From positions 124,001-188,000 of the forward strand of contig NZ_JADWYK010000008.1 of assembly GCF_015773195.1 (NCBI RefSeq): a DNA stretch of 64,000 nt, read 5' to 3'. Origin of the DNA: Hymenobacter guriensis. GTDB lineage: Bacteria; Bacteroidota; Bacteroidia; Cytophagales; Hymenobacteraceae. The position numbers were made by a program, and so were the translations under genes. The notes beneath the pieces are model-generated. The model was not told the origin of the DNA, searched no databases, and saw only the letters and a program-made list of their open reading frames with translations. Shown here piece by piece: positions 44,758-55,824 of this stretch; position 1 is the stretch's first letter; every line of letters begins with the position of its first letter.

Positions 44758-45438
44758 TTAGTCGAGGCTGGGAATGTAGGTAACGTGCTGCACCCAGCTT
44801 AGCTGGCGCAGGTACTCGAGGGTAATATCTTTCAGGCCGGAGTCGGTTTCGATGAACTGCCGGGCCAGCTCGTGCTTGCCTTTGCGACTTACAAACATGG
44901 TGGCAATGTTGCAGTCGTCGTGGGCAATGACGGAGGCAATGAAGGCAATGGAGCCCGGTACATCGGCCGCATCAATGATGAGCGTGTGCAGGGAAGCGGA
45001 GAAATCGGACGGAAACCCATCTACCTCCACAATGCGAATAACGCCCCCGCCCCGGCTCTGGCCCACCACTTCCACCGCGTGCCCGGTACGCTCGTCGCGC
45101 AGCTGCAGCTTAATGGTGTTGGGGTGCATGGTGGAGGCATTGCCCACGCTCTGAAACGTGTAGTGCAGGCCGGCCTCGCGGGCGTGGTCGAAGGCCTCGC
45201 GGATGCGCACGTCGTCGGTGGCGTAGCCCAGCAGCCCGGCCACGATGGCGCGGTCGGAGCCGTGGCCCTCGTAGGTGCGGGCAAAGGAGTTGTAGAAGGT
45301 GATAGTGGCGTGCGTGGGCAAAGACCCCAGAATGCGGATGGCGGCGCTGGCAATACGCACCACGCCGGCCGTATGCGAGGAGCTGGGCCCGATCATCACC
45401 GGCCCGATCATATCAAAAATGCTGCTTTTCTCTGCCAT
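44758..45438 (-). CDS. sdaAB: L-serine ammonia-lyase, iron-sulfur type, beta subunit
   Basis: 226 residues from the ATG at 45438 (MAEKSSIFDMIGPVMIGPSS). The SSSHTAGVVRIASAA block is the serine-dehydratase beta signature. The C-terminal half is an ACT-like domain (HTLIIDAADVPGSIAFIASV, HDDCNIATMFVSRKGKHE). The partner alpha subunit that carries the 4Fe-4S cysteines is not in this window and must be encoded elsewhere. Divergent from the tryptophan dioxygenase gene across 180 bp. Confidence 0.92.
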   Translation of the reverse strand: MAEKSSIFDMIGPVMIGPSSSHTAGVVRIASAAIRILGSLPTHATITFYNSFARTYEGHGSDRAIVAGLLGYATDDVRIREAFDHAREAGLHYTFQSVGNASTMHPNTIKLQLRDERTGHAVEVVGQSRGGGVIRIVEVDGFPSDFSASLHTLIIDAADVPGSIAFIASVIAHDDCNIATMFVSRKGKHELARQFIETDSGLKDITLEYLRQLSWVQHVTYIPSLD

Positions 45439-45618
45439 GTAGCGCCGTCTCAAGGCCGGTTGCAGGCCAAAAGTAGAAGTTTCGGCCGGGAATGCAACTT
45501 CCCTGCTGGCCAACCTTTCCCGGCCGGTAAACTATTCGCGGGCCGGGCACGGCCGGGGCGCGAAGCTTTCGGGGCGTTTTTCGTTCTTTGCGCCTGCTTA
45601 CCCGCCCGCTTTCTGCTT

Positions 45619-46605
45619 ATGCCCTCTCCCACTTCCGTTTCGCCCGAAGAGTTTTCGCCCGCCGTGCTGGAGCAGCTGCGCCGCCTGCAGCAGAAATACG
45701 CTGCCGATGGCCAGGACCTGGCCGGCTACCTCGAAGGCCTCTACTACGCTGATTACGTCAACTACTGGGACTACATCGAGCTGGACACGCTGCTGAGTTT
45801 GCAGCGCCCCCTCACCCAGATTCCCGACGAGCGGATTTTCATCATCTACCATCAGATTACGGAGCTGTACTTCAAGCTCTGCCTCTGCGAGTACGAGCAG
45901 CTCGGCGACCTGCAGCAGCCCACGCTGCAGGAAGTGGTGTTGCGCCTGGGCCGCATAAACCGCTACTTCGAGAATTTGATTGATTCGTTTGACGTGATGG
46001 TGGACGGCATGGACAAGCAGCAGTTCCTGCAGTTCCGCATGAGCCTGATGCCGGCTTCGGGTTTCCAGAGCGTGCAGTATCGCATGATTGAGCTGGCTTC
46101 TACCTCGCTCTTCAACCTGGCCGACCGCGAAAAGCGCCGCCTGCTGGGCGAAGCTGCCGCCCACGACGAGCTACTGGGCTGCATTTACTGGAAAGCCGGC
46201 GCCACCATCGAGGAAAGCGGAGCCAAGGCGCTTACCCTGATTCAGTTCGAAGAGAAATACACCGATACCCTGCACGAGCACGCCCGCCGCTTCACGGAGC
46301 GCAACGTGTGGAGCATGGTGCAGCGCCTGCCGGCCGACGATCAGCAACACCCCCGCTTGCTGCGCGCCCTGCGCCAACTCGACGTGAGCGTAAACGTGAA
46401 CTGGCCGCTGATGCACTACAAGTCGGCGGTGCGCTACCTGGAGCGCGACCCGACCGCCATTGCGGCCACCGGCGGCACCAACTGGAAAAAGTACCTGCCT
46501 CCCAAGTTCCAGAAGCGCATCTTCTACCCCGCCATCTGGAGCGAGCAGGAGCTCGAAGACTGGGGCAAGGGCTGGGTGGAAAGCGTGCTGGGCGAGCAGG
46601 GGTAA
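45619..46605 (+). CDS. Tryptophan 2,3-dioxygenase
   Basis: 328 residues from the ATG at 45619. Haem enzyme that opens the indole ring of tryptophan to N-formylkynurenine, first step of the kynurenine route. Family signature RMSLMPASGFQSVQYRMIEL is present, with IFIIYHQITELYFKL (distal His/substrate helix). The proximal haem His is probably the one in NWPLMHYKSAVRYL, and the C-terminal end has GGTNWKKYLPPKFQKRIFYP. The proteins of kynurenine breakdown that should follow are not adjacent. Confidence 0.93.
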   Translation: MPSPTSVSPEEFSPAVLEQLRRLQQKYAADGQDLAGYLEGLYYADYVNYWDYIELDTLLSLQRPLTQIPDERIFIIYHQITELYFKLCLCEYEQLGDLQQPTLQEVVLRLGRINRYFENLIDSFDVMVDGMDKQQFLQFRMSLMPASGFQSVQYRMIELASTSLFNLADREKRRLLGEAAAHDELLGCIYWKAGATIEESGAKALTLIQFEEKYTDTLHEHARRFTERNVWSMVQRLPADDQQHPRLLRALRQLDVSVNVNWPLMHYKSAVRYLERDPTAIAATGGTNWKKYLPPKFQKRIFYPAIWSEQELEDWGKGWVESVLGEQG

Positions 46606-46654
46606 ATTGTTAGGCTTATGCCTTCATTAGTTATAGCGCTTGTACAGCCCTCCC

Positions 46655-47644
46655 ATGAAGATTTTGCTCCTGCTTTGCCTGCTGCTACCCGGCATAATCT
46701 GGGGCCAGGGACGGCGCCAACCCACGCCGGAGCAATTGTCCCGGCCGGCGGGCACCATCAACGAGCAGCCGCGTTTCGGTGGGCAGCTCAAAAATGCGGA
46801 ACAGCTGGCAGCCGATGCGGAGTTTATTCAGGATGCATTGCGCCGCAGTAATGGCAACGCCCGGGAAGCGGCACGCATATGCGTTGATTTGGGCTGGAGC
46901 TATCTGCGTGCCAACATCCCTGTTACAGCCATCAAGCGCTTCAACCACGCCTGGCTGCTGGACTCCACGCTGGCCGATGTGTACTACGGGTTCAGCGCGT
47001 TTCTGCAGCAGCAAAAGCGGGTTGCCGAAGCCGAGCAGTACTTGAGTATGGGCCAGCGGCACGATGCAGGCAACCAAGGCCTCATCCGTTATTACAGCAA
47101 TTTAGCCTACGCGCATACTCAGCGCCGAGAGTTCCAAGAGGCCATTGCCATCAATGAGAAAATTCTCGGGCTGGATGCCGACAACGGCTTTGCCTATGCC
47201 ACCTCGGGCCGCTGGTATATGCAGCAGGACACGGCCAAAGCCCGCGCCTATCTCACCCGCGCCGTGCAGCTTAATCCGCAGGACTCAACTTCCTTTCTGA
47301 ACCGGGGCTGGCTTTCCTACGGTCAGAAGCACTACCCCGCCGCCATAGCCGACTACTCGGAGGCTATCCGACTGAACCCGCGCTATGTCAGCGCCTACGC
47401 CAACCGGGCCCTGGCCTACACCGAGCAGCAGAACTATGCCGCCGCTATTGCCGACTGGCAATCCTGCCTGAAGCTGGTACCGCCCCGCGAAAAAGCTCCG
47501 CTGTTTGGCACTATCGGTGAGCTTAAGCTGAAAATGAATGATAAGCCCGGCGGGTGCGAAAGTCTGCGCATGGCGCTGCAGTGGGGCCTGGACCCAGCGC
47601 CGGAAAAGCAGGTTCGCAAGCTGATCAAGGAGAACTGCCGCTGA
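46655..47644 (+). CDS. Exported TPR protein
   Basis: 329 residues from the ATG at 46655 with a signal peptide (MKILLLLCLLLPGIIWGQ). Five or more TPR units follow: YSNLAYAHTQRREFQEAIAI, ATSGRWYMQQDTAKARAYLT, LNRGWLSYGQKHYPAAIADY, ANRALAYTEQQNYAAAIADW. The end (KPGGCESLRMALQWGLDPA) with a paired Cys is common in Bacteroidota TPR proteins. It starts 49 bp after the dioxygenase and is probably independent in function. Confidence 0.87.
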   Translation: MKILLLLCLLLPGIIWGQGRRQPTPEQLSRPAGTINEQPRFGGQLKNAEQLAADAEFIQDALRRSNGNAREAARICVDLGWSYLRANIPVTAIKRFNHAWLLDSTLADVYYGFSAFLQQQKRVAEAEQYLSMGQRHDAGNQGLIRYYSNLAYAHTQRREFQEAIAINEKILGLDADNGFAYATSGRWYMQQDTAKARAYLTRAVQLNPQDSTSFLNRGWLSYGQKHYPAAIADYSEAIRLNPRYVSAYANRALAYTEQQNYAAAIADWQSCLKLVPPREKAPLFGTIGELKLKMNDKPGGCESLRMALQWGLDPAPEKQVRKLIKENCR

Positions 47645-47660
47645 GCTTCATCAGCAATAA

Positions 47661-47710
47661 AATGCCGGCCCGGGGCAGCTTCAAGGATGAAGATGCCCCG
47701 GGCCGGCATT
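47661..47710. terminator. Long GC-rich bidirectional terminator
   Basis: 17 bp, AATGCCGGCCCGGGGCA at 47661-47677 exactly complementary to 47694-47710, 16-nt loop, with A- and T-rich ends. Shared by the convergent TPR and DUF2911 genes. Confidence 0.9.
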
Positions 47711-47729
47711 TTAGGTTTGTTCCTGCAGC

Positions 47730-48281
47730 CTACTTGGCCGCCGTCACTGCAAAATCTACCTGGGCCTTGTCCCATAGTAGCGTCACCTTACCGGACTTAG
47801 TTACCTGGAACGTGAGCTGTTCGGTAGGCGTAGCGGCGGTTTTGGCGGGTACCTGCACACGTAGAGCGTCCTGGTCCTGCTTGTATTCGTAGGCGCCCCA
47901 CTGGTCGGGCACTTTGTTGAAGATGATGGTCCACTCCTGATCCCCGGGAATGGAAAACAGCGCATACTTGCCGGCGGGCAGCGCCTGGCCCTGCACCAGC
48001 ACGTTTTTATCGACCGAGAAAGTGGTGGCCTCGTTGGCCCCGGTGCGCCACACCTGGCCCAGCGGCACCAGCCCGCCAAACACCTTGCGGCCCTTCACCG
48101 ATGGGCGGCTGTAGTCGATGGTGATGGTGCCGGCCGGAGTTTTGGCCGTGGCCGCTGCGGGCGGGCTCGGGCGCTTGGACTTGTCTTCGGGCTTTTTGGC
48201 TTGCGCCAGGCTGTCAAACGACAGCAGCAGGCAGGCCAGCCAAAGCGCGGACAGCAGCCCGAAGCGAAGGAAATTTTTCAT
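47730..48281 (-). CDS. Exported DUF2911 protein
   Basis: 183 residues from the ATG at 48281 (MKNFLRFGLLSALWLACLLL) with a signal peptide ending about SLAQA. The DUF2911 domain has TITIDYSRPSVKGRKVFGG, VPLGQVWRTGANEATTFSV and AGKYALFSIPGDQEWTIIFN. It lacks the TPR extension of the paralogue at 1632-2534. Function unknown. The next gene upstream on minus is an MFS transporter 83 bp away. Confidence 0.9.
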   Translation of the reverse strand: MKNFLRFGLLSALWLACLLLSFDSLAQAKKPEDKSKRPSPPAAATAKTPAGTITIDYSRPSVKGRKVFGGLVPLGQVWRTGANEATTFSVDKNVLVQGQALPAGKYALFSIPGDQEWTIIFNKVPDQWGAYEYKQDQDALRVQVPAKTAATPTEQLTFQVTKSGKVTLLWDKAQVDFAVTAAK

Positions 48282-48364
48282 GGCAAAACGGGTTAGTAAG
48301 AAGTAGTGGCGAAAAGATACGGGATGCGGCGGTGGGTTGCACCAGCGGAAGCCAAACCCACTCC

Positions 48365-49663
48365 TCACGCATCGGCGGCCATGCGCGAGGTGGCCTGGGT
48401 GTCGGGCATGCGCCAGTAGACGATCAGGGAAATAGCCGCGCAGGCCGTCACGTACCAGTAGTACAACGATTCTACGCCCTGCTGCTTGGCCAGCAGCGCC
48501 ACGTACTCGGCCGTGCCGCCGAACACCGCCACCGTAAGCGCATACGGCAGCCCCACGCCCAGGGCCCGGATTTCCGTTGGGAACAGCTCGGCCTTCACCA
48601 CTGCGTTAATGGACGTGTAGCCGCTCACGATGGTGAGGGCCAGCACCAGCAGCCCGAAGGCCGCGCCTACGCTGCCGGCATTTCCCAGGGCCGTGAGCAG
48701 CGGCACCGTGCCCAGCGTGGCGCCTACCCCAAAAAACAGCAGCACCGGCCGCCGCCCTATCTTGTCCGACACGGCCCCCATCAGCGGCTGCAGCACCAGG
48801 GCCACGGCCAGCGCCCCGAAGGATACCAGCGTGGCCTGGGCCTTGCTGAAGCCCGCTGTATTCACCAGAAACTTCTGAGCATAAGTGGTGAAGGTGTAGA
48901 ACGCCAGCGTGCCCCCCAGCGTAAGGCCCACCACCGTCAGGATTTCGCGGGGGTGGCGCAGTAGCAGTGCCATCTTGCTGAGTTCAGCAGCTGCCGTAGG
49001 CGAGGTGGTATCCTGCTGCACAAACTCGGTGGTTTCGGCCATGTTACGGCGCAGGTACAGCGCCGACACCGCCGCGGCCGCCCCCAGCACGAACGGCACA
49101 CGCCAGCCCCAGCTGGCCAGCTCGGCGGGCGTGAGCGTGGCCTGCAGCCCCAGCTGCACCAGCAAGGCCAACAGTTGCCCGGCCAGCAGCGTCACGTACT
49201 GAAACGAGGAGAAAAAGCCCCGGTGCCGGGCCCCGGCCATTTCGCTCAGATAGGTAGCCGAGGTGCCGTACTCCCCGCCCACGCTCAGGCCCTGCAGCAG
49301 CCGGGCCATCACCAGCAGCACCGGTGCGGCCACCCCAATCTGCCCGTAGCCGGGCGTGAGGGCAATGAGCAGGGAGCCGCCGCACATAAGCAGCACCGAG
49401 AGCAGCAGGGCGGCTTTGCGGCCGTGGCGGTCGGCGTACACACCCAGCAGCCAGCCCCCCAGCGGGCGCATCAGAAAGCCCACGGCGAAAATGGCGGCCG
49501 TGTTCAGCAGCTGGGCTGTTTGGTTGCCCTCCGGAAAAAACGCCGGCGCGAAGTACAGGGCAAAGGCCGAATACACGTACCAGTCGTACCACTCCACCAG
49601 GTTGCCGATGGAGCCACTCAGGATAGAGCGCAGGCGAGACGAGAGCAAGGGGGCTGCAGGCAT
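48365..49663 (-). CDS. MFS transporter, metabolite:H+ symporter (MHS) family
   Basis: 432 residues, twelve predicted helices. MHS signatures: GSIGNLVEWYDWYVYSAFAL at the N-terminus, FLMRPLGGWLLGVYADRHGRKAAL (MFS loop 2-3 motif), and GEYGTSATYLSEM. Members include KgtP, ProP and ShiA, carrying alpha-ketoglutarate, proline/betaine or shikimate; this one could carry any organic acid or osmolyte. No metabolic neighbour points to a substrate. Confidence 0.92.
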   Translation of the reverse strand: MPAAPLLSSRLRSILSGSIGNLVEWYDWYVYSAFALYFAPAFFPEGNQTAQLLNTAAIFAVGFLMRPLGGWLLGVYADRHGRKAALLLSVLLMCGGSLLIALTPGYGQIGVAAPVLLVMARLLQGLSVGGEYGTSATYLSEMAGARHRGFFSSFQYVTLLAGQLLALLVQLGLQATLTPAELASWGWRVPFVLGAAAAVSALYLRRNMAETTEFVQQDTTSPTAAAELSKMALLLRHPREILTVVGLTLGGTLAFYTFTTYAQKFLVNTAGFSKAQATLVSFGALAVALVLQPLMGAVSDKIGRRPVLLFFGVGATLGTVPLLTALGNAGSVGAAFGLLVLALTIVSGYTSINAVVKAELFPTEIRALGVGLPYALTVAVFGGTAEYVALLAKQQGVESLYYWYVTACAAISLIVYWRMPDTQATSRMAADA

Positions 49664-49898
49664 AGGCAGAAAAGCATAAGACCGGATTTCCCGGTCTGCA
49701 AGGTAGTCAGCCAGCTACACTGCTACCGGGCAGACGTAGATAAAGGCAAAACGCGGGCACGAATTACACCTAGTAACTTCCTCATCATCAACACTAAAGC
49801 AAGCCCACATCGGCAATATATCTATACTACATTGAACCATTACCGTCACCTTACCCGTTTTAGGGCCTGAATATTCCCTTCTCCCGATCTTTCACTGT

Positions 49899-50213
49899 AT
49901 GGAACAGCCGCATGACCAACGGCTCAACGCTCGTTTGGAACAATCCTTTAAAGATGCGGACAAGGCCCGCGAAGAACTTACTGACTCGCTGGCCAACTCC
50001 ATGGCTACCAACTGCGACCTGCTGCACCACGGCCTGGTAAGCGCCCGGGGACTGGAGGTCACCACCGAAATGTACCGCTACATGCTAGCCCAGCTGCTGC
50101 GCCACCCTTCGGGCGAAGTACGAGCCCAGGTGCTCAATGCTTTCAACAGCTCCATGGAGAAGTTCTGGCCCCGCAAGCAGAACATCCACCACGAAGTGAA
50201 GCCCGCAGAGTAA
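49899..50213 (+). CDS. Small helical protein of unknown function
   Basis: 104 residues, predicted all-helical and soluble (RLNARLEQSFKDADKAREEL, TTEMYRYMLAQLLRHPSGEV). No known domain. It lies alone after a 235-bp gap and is closed by a very long palindromic terminator. Codon use matches the chromosome. Confidence 0.7.
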   Translation: MEQPHDQRLNARLEQSFKDADKAREELTDSLANSMATNCDLLHHGLVSARGLEVTTEMYRYMLAQLLRHPSGEVRAQVLNAFNSSMEKFWPRKQNIHHEVKPAE

Positions 50214-50218
50214 GCCGC

Positions 50219-50285
50219 GTACCTGAAAAAACAGCAAAGCCGACGGATATGCATATCCGTCGGCTTTGCTGTTTTTTTCAGGTAC
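50219..50285. terminator. Exceptionally long palindromic terminator
   Basis: Arms 50219-50251 and 50252-50285 are complementary over about 33 bp with one bulged T and no spacer (centre ATATGCATAT). A6 and T7 runs sit inside the arms. It separates the convergent small helical protein and GH97 genes. Confidence 0.88.
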
Positions 50286-50328
50286 CAGTGGCGGAAGTGT
50301 AAGCTACTGGCAACTGAACATGGACAAC

Positions 50329-52683
<2,355 letters not shown>

Positions 52684-52726
52684 TTATTTCCTGGTTTAAA
52701 GGATAAATGCCTTTCACCCCTCCGCT

Positions 52727-54304
52727 ATGCCCGCTTTCCGCGAGATTGAAGTGCTGCTGCCCGCCGAGGTAGCCTACGACGAATACGCCCGCTACCGCGC
52801 CCTGCTGCAGGCGGCCGGCCTCCAGCCCGGCGACGCCGACTTTGTGCACCTGCGCAAACGCTCCATCGACGCGCGCGGCCGCCAGCCCCTGGTGCGCCTG
52901 CGCGCTGACATCTACCCCACCGCCCCGCCCGCCGATTTGTTTGGCCCCTGGTTCACTTATCCCAACGTAAGCCGGGCGCACCGTTCGGTTATCATCGTAG
53001 GGGCCGGGCCGGCCGGGCTGTTCGCGGCGTTGCGCTGTATCGAGCTGGGCCTGAAGCCCGTGGTGCTGGAGCGCGGCAAGGACGTGCGCACCCGCCGCCG
53101 CGACCTGGCCGCCCTCAATAAAGACCACGTCGTGAACCCCGATTCCAACTACTGCTTCGGCGAGGGTGGCGCGGGTACCTACTCCGACGGCAAGCTCTAC
53201 ACCCGCTCCACCAAGCGCGGCGACGTGCAGCGCATCCTGCGCCTGCTGGTGCAGCATGGGGCCACGTCCGACATCCTGGTGGATGCGCACCCTCACATCG
53301 GCACCAACAAGCTGCCCGCCGTGGTGGCCGCCCTGCGCGACTCGGTGCGGGAAGCTGGCGGCGAGGTGCGCTTCGATACGCGGGTGGATGACTTGGTGCT
53401 GACCGATAACCACCTGCACGGGGTCGTTACCCAAACCGGCGAGGAGCTGACGGCCGATGCCGTGATTCTGGCTACCGGCCACTCGGCCCGCGACATCTAC
53501 GAGCTGCTGCACCGGCGCGGCGTGCTCATTGAGGCCAAGCCCTTTGCCCTGGGCGTACGCGTAGAGCACCCCCAGCAGCTCATCGACCAGGCCCAGTACC
53601 GCTTGAAGGAGCGCGGGCCGCTTCCGGCTGCCTCCTACGCCCTGGTCCACCAGACGCACTGGCAAAACCGGCAGCGGGGCGTGTTTTCATTCTGTATGTG
53701 CCCCGGCGGCTTTATCGTGCCGGCGGCCACCGCGCCGGGCGAGGTGGTGGTGAACGGCATGAGCCCCAGCCGGCGCGACTCCCGCTTTGCCAACTCGGGC
53801 ATCGTCACGGCCATTGAGCTGGAGGATATGGACCTGAAGCAGCATGGGGCCCTAGCCGGCCTGCGCCTGCAGCAGCAGATTGAGCAGCAGGCCTGCCAGC
53901 TGGCCGGCAACACCCAGCTGGCGCCCGCCCAGCTGCTGGGCGACTTCCTCAGAAAGAAACCATCCGCCAGCTTGCTTGAAACCTCCTACCAGCCCGGCCT
54001 GGTCTCGGTGCCGATGGATGAGGTGCTGGGCGCTGGCCTGGCGGAGCGGCTGCGGCAGGGTTTTCAGAATTTTGGCCAGAAGATTCCCGGCTACGCCACC
54101 AACGCCGCTCAGATTGTGGGCGTGGAAAGCCGCACTTCCTCCCCCGTCCGCATCCCGCGCGACCGGGACACGCTCCAGCACCCCGAGGTGCGCGGTCTGT
54201 TCCCGTGCGGGGAGGGCGCGGGCTACGCGGGCGGCATCGTGTCGGCCGCCATGGATGGGGAGCGGTGCGCCGAAGCGGCTTTTGCCCTGGTGCGCAGTGC
54301 CTAG
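52727..54304 (+). CDS. Uncharacterised FAD-dependent dehydrogenase (COG2509-like)
   Basis: 525 residues. A short N-terminal ferredoxin-like part (1-75), then the FAD Rossmann motif VIIVGAGPAGLFAALRC at about 88-104, DSNYCFGEGGAGTYSDGKLY, an internal ATGHSARDIYELL, and the C-terminal FAD-contact block LFPCGEGAGYAGGIVSAAMDG. These match the widely conserved flavoprotein family related to BaiN/HI0933-like reductases. Substrate unknown. Cytoplasmic. Confidence 0.9.
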   Translation: MPAFREIEVLLPAEVAYDEYARYRALLQAAGLQPGDADFVHLRKRSIDARGRQPLVRLRADIYPTAPPADLFGPWFTYPNVSRAHRSVIIVGAGPAGLFAALRCIELGLKPVVLERGKDVRTRRRDLAALNKDHVVNPDSNYCFGEGGAGTYSDGKLYTRSTKRGDVQRILRLLVQHGATSDILVDAHPHIGTNKLPAVVAALRDSVREAGGEVRFDTRVDDLVLTDNHLHGVVTQTGEELTADAVILATGHSARDIYELLHRRGVLIEAKPFALGVRVEHPQQLIDQAQYRLKERGPLPAASYALVHQTHWQNRQRGVFSFCMCPGGFIVPAATAPGEVVVNGMSPSRRDSRFANSGIVTAIELEDMDLKQHGALAGLRLQQQIEQQACQLAGNTQLAPAQLLGDFLRKKPSASLLETSYQPGLVSVPMDEVLGAGLAERLRQGFQNFGQKIPGYATNAAQIVGVESRTSSPVRIPRDRDTLQHPEVRGLFPCGEGAGYAGGIVSAAMDGERCAEAAFALVRSA

Positions 54305-54456
54305 GGCTTGGGGAATCGTTGTTTTTCTGTTTAGCAGATACAGCCTGCTTTATGGGCTTCTGGCTTTTTGCAGCAGAAGCCCGTATATACGTCCTGTAAA
54401 CCGCTTTTCCTGGCTAGCCTATGCACCAGGCACCAAGCACTAAGCACCATTCTACC

Positions 54457-54816
54457 ATGAAAAAGACCCTTGTTCTCGGGGCGAGTGATAACCCGGCCCG
54501 CTACTCCCACCAGGCCGTACACCGCCTGCAGCGCCACGGCCACGAAGTAGTGCCCGTGGGCATCCGCAAAGGCCAAGTGGGTGGCCTGTCCATCGAAACC
54601 GACCGTCCCGCCGCCCCCGACGTGGACACTGTAACGCTGTACGTGGGCCCGCAAAACCAGCCCGCCTGGTACGACTACATCCTGGACCTCAAGCCCAAGC
54701 GCATTATCTTCAACCCCGGCACCGAAAACCCGGAGCTGGAGCGTTTGGCCCGTCAGCGCGGCATCGAAACCGAAGAAGCCTGCACCCTGGTGATGCTCAG
54801 CGCAGGCCAGTACTAA
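54457..54816 (+). CDS. CoA-binding domain protein
   Basis: 119 residues from the ATG at 54457 (MKKTLVLGASDNPARYSHQA). A single CoA-binding Rossmann domain: TLVLGASDNPARYSHQAVHR, HGHEVVPVGIRKGQVGGLSI, and RIIFNPGTENPELERLARQR, ending with EEACTLVMLSAGQY. Small stand-alone members are common; physiological role unknown. The 36 bp upstream consist of GCACC-type heptamers, and its stop codon directly precedes a large inverted repeat. Confidence 0.9.
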   Translation: MKKTLVLGASDNPARYSHQAVHRLQRHGHEVVPVGIRKGQVGGLSIETDRPAAPDVDTVTLYVGPQNQPAWYDYILDLKPKRIIFNPGTENPELERLARQRGIETEEACTLVMLSAGQY

Positions 54817-55156
54817 AATGTGTACAATGTGCGAATGTGGAAAATGTGCTGCGCTTCGCTAATGCGCAGAATGCGTTGAGGATGTTTCGGGGCGGGTGAC
54901 TTCATTCGTACAGTTCAACTCCAGGCACTACTTTTTTCAGAACGCCCTTTCCTGTTGCATACGGGAAAGGGCTTTTCGTTTTATTTCGACTGAAAAAACG
55001 TGGCTTCACTTAATGAAAAAGGAATTCGACCTTCTGTCACAATACACCTGTGAATCTGGATGTAAAGCCCCCTTACTTACACAGGGGTAAAATATAGTTC
55101 CCCATCAGCACATTAGCGAAGCGCAGCACATTTTCCACATCCCGCACATTCGCACA
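54817..55156 (+). repeat. Split inverted array of ~9-nt units with a 246-bp interior
   Basis: Left units AATGTGTAC, AATGTGCG, AATGTGGAA, AATGTGCTG (54817-54851). Right units of opposite sense end about 55156. The core arms 54835-54864 and 55111-55140 are exact 30-bp inverted repeats. The interior has no gene, but it contains a terminator-like hairpin. It shares unit motif CACATT/AATGTG with the element between hisG and hisD. Confidence 0.72.
54944..54982 (+). terminator. Terminator-like hairpin inside the split repeat
   Basis: GCCCTTTCC 54944-54952 pairs with GGAAAGGGC 54964-54972, then TTTTCGTTTT. It probably ends the CoA-binding protein transcript. Confidence 0.78.
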
Positions 55157-55245
55157 TTAATTTTTCCTAGTCAGGCAACGGTCCACTCCGGCTCCGCATC
55201 TACCCTGCCAAACGCCCGCTATTTGCTCCGAAACGCTACTACGCT

Positions 55246-55824
55246 GTGACCGAGGTTGAACTCATAACCGCCTGCCGCCAGGGCAGCAGCCGCGCCCAGA
55301 AACTGCTCTACGAGCGGTTTGCGGGGTTGATGCTGGGGGTGTGCCTGCGGTACCTGCGCCAGCGCGACGACGCCGAGGAGGTGATGCTGATGGGCTTCGT
55401 AAAAGTTTTTCGGGCCCTGGAGCAGTACCGCCACGAAGGCTCGTTCGAAGGCTGGATTCGCCGCATTATGGTGAATGAGGCCCTGGGCCAGTTGCGTCGC
55501 AAGGAGCCCCTGCACCTGGCCATCGACGACCTGACCTACGACGTGCCGACCACGGCCGCCGAAGCCGAAAGCCAGCTCAACGCCGACGATATGCTGGCTT
55601 TGCTGGCCGACCTGCCCGCTGGCTACCGCACGGTGTTCAACCTCTACGCGCTGGAAGGCTACACACACCCCGAAATCGGCGAGCTGCTGGGCATTTCGGA
55701 GGGTACCAGCAAGTCGCAGCTAAGTAAGGCGCGCGCCATGCTGCAGCGCCGGATTGCCGCCGCCAACACAGTGGCCGTTTCCTCCACCCAACCGAAAGAA
55801 CTGTATGCAACCGGAAGATATTGA
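55246..55824 (+). CDS. ECF-type RNA polymerase sigma factor
   Basis: 192 residues from a GTG at 55246. Sigma region 2 (RYLRQRDDAEEVMLMGFVKV, EGSFEGWIRRIMVNEALGQL) and region 4 (LADLPAGYRTVFNLYALEGY, HPEIGELLGISEGTSKSQLS). First gene of a three-gene cassette. Its 3' end overlaps the next gene by 20 nt, indicating translational coupling to the likely anti-sigma factor. Confidence 0.93.
   Translation: MTEVELITACRQGSSRAQKLLYERFAGLMLGVCLRYLRQRDDAEEVMLMGFVKVFRALEQYRHEGSFEGWIRRIMVNEALGQLRRKEPLHLAIDDLTYDVPTTAAEAESQLNADDMLALLADLPAGYRTVFNLYALEGYTHPEIGELLGISEGTSKSQLSKARAMLQRRIAAANTVAVSSTQPKELYATGRY

Noticed and set aside
43350..44783. 477-codon plus-strand frame opposite the TolC gene
   Set aside because: Antisense shadow of a clear TolC protein with signal peptide and full family length.
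54896..55090. 64-codon plus-strand frame inside the split inverted repeat
   Set aside because: It runs straight through a terminator hairpin and has no coding character.
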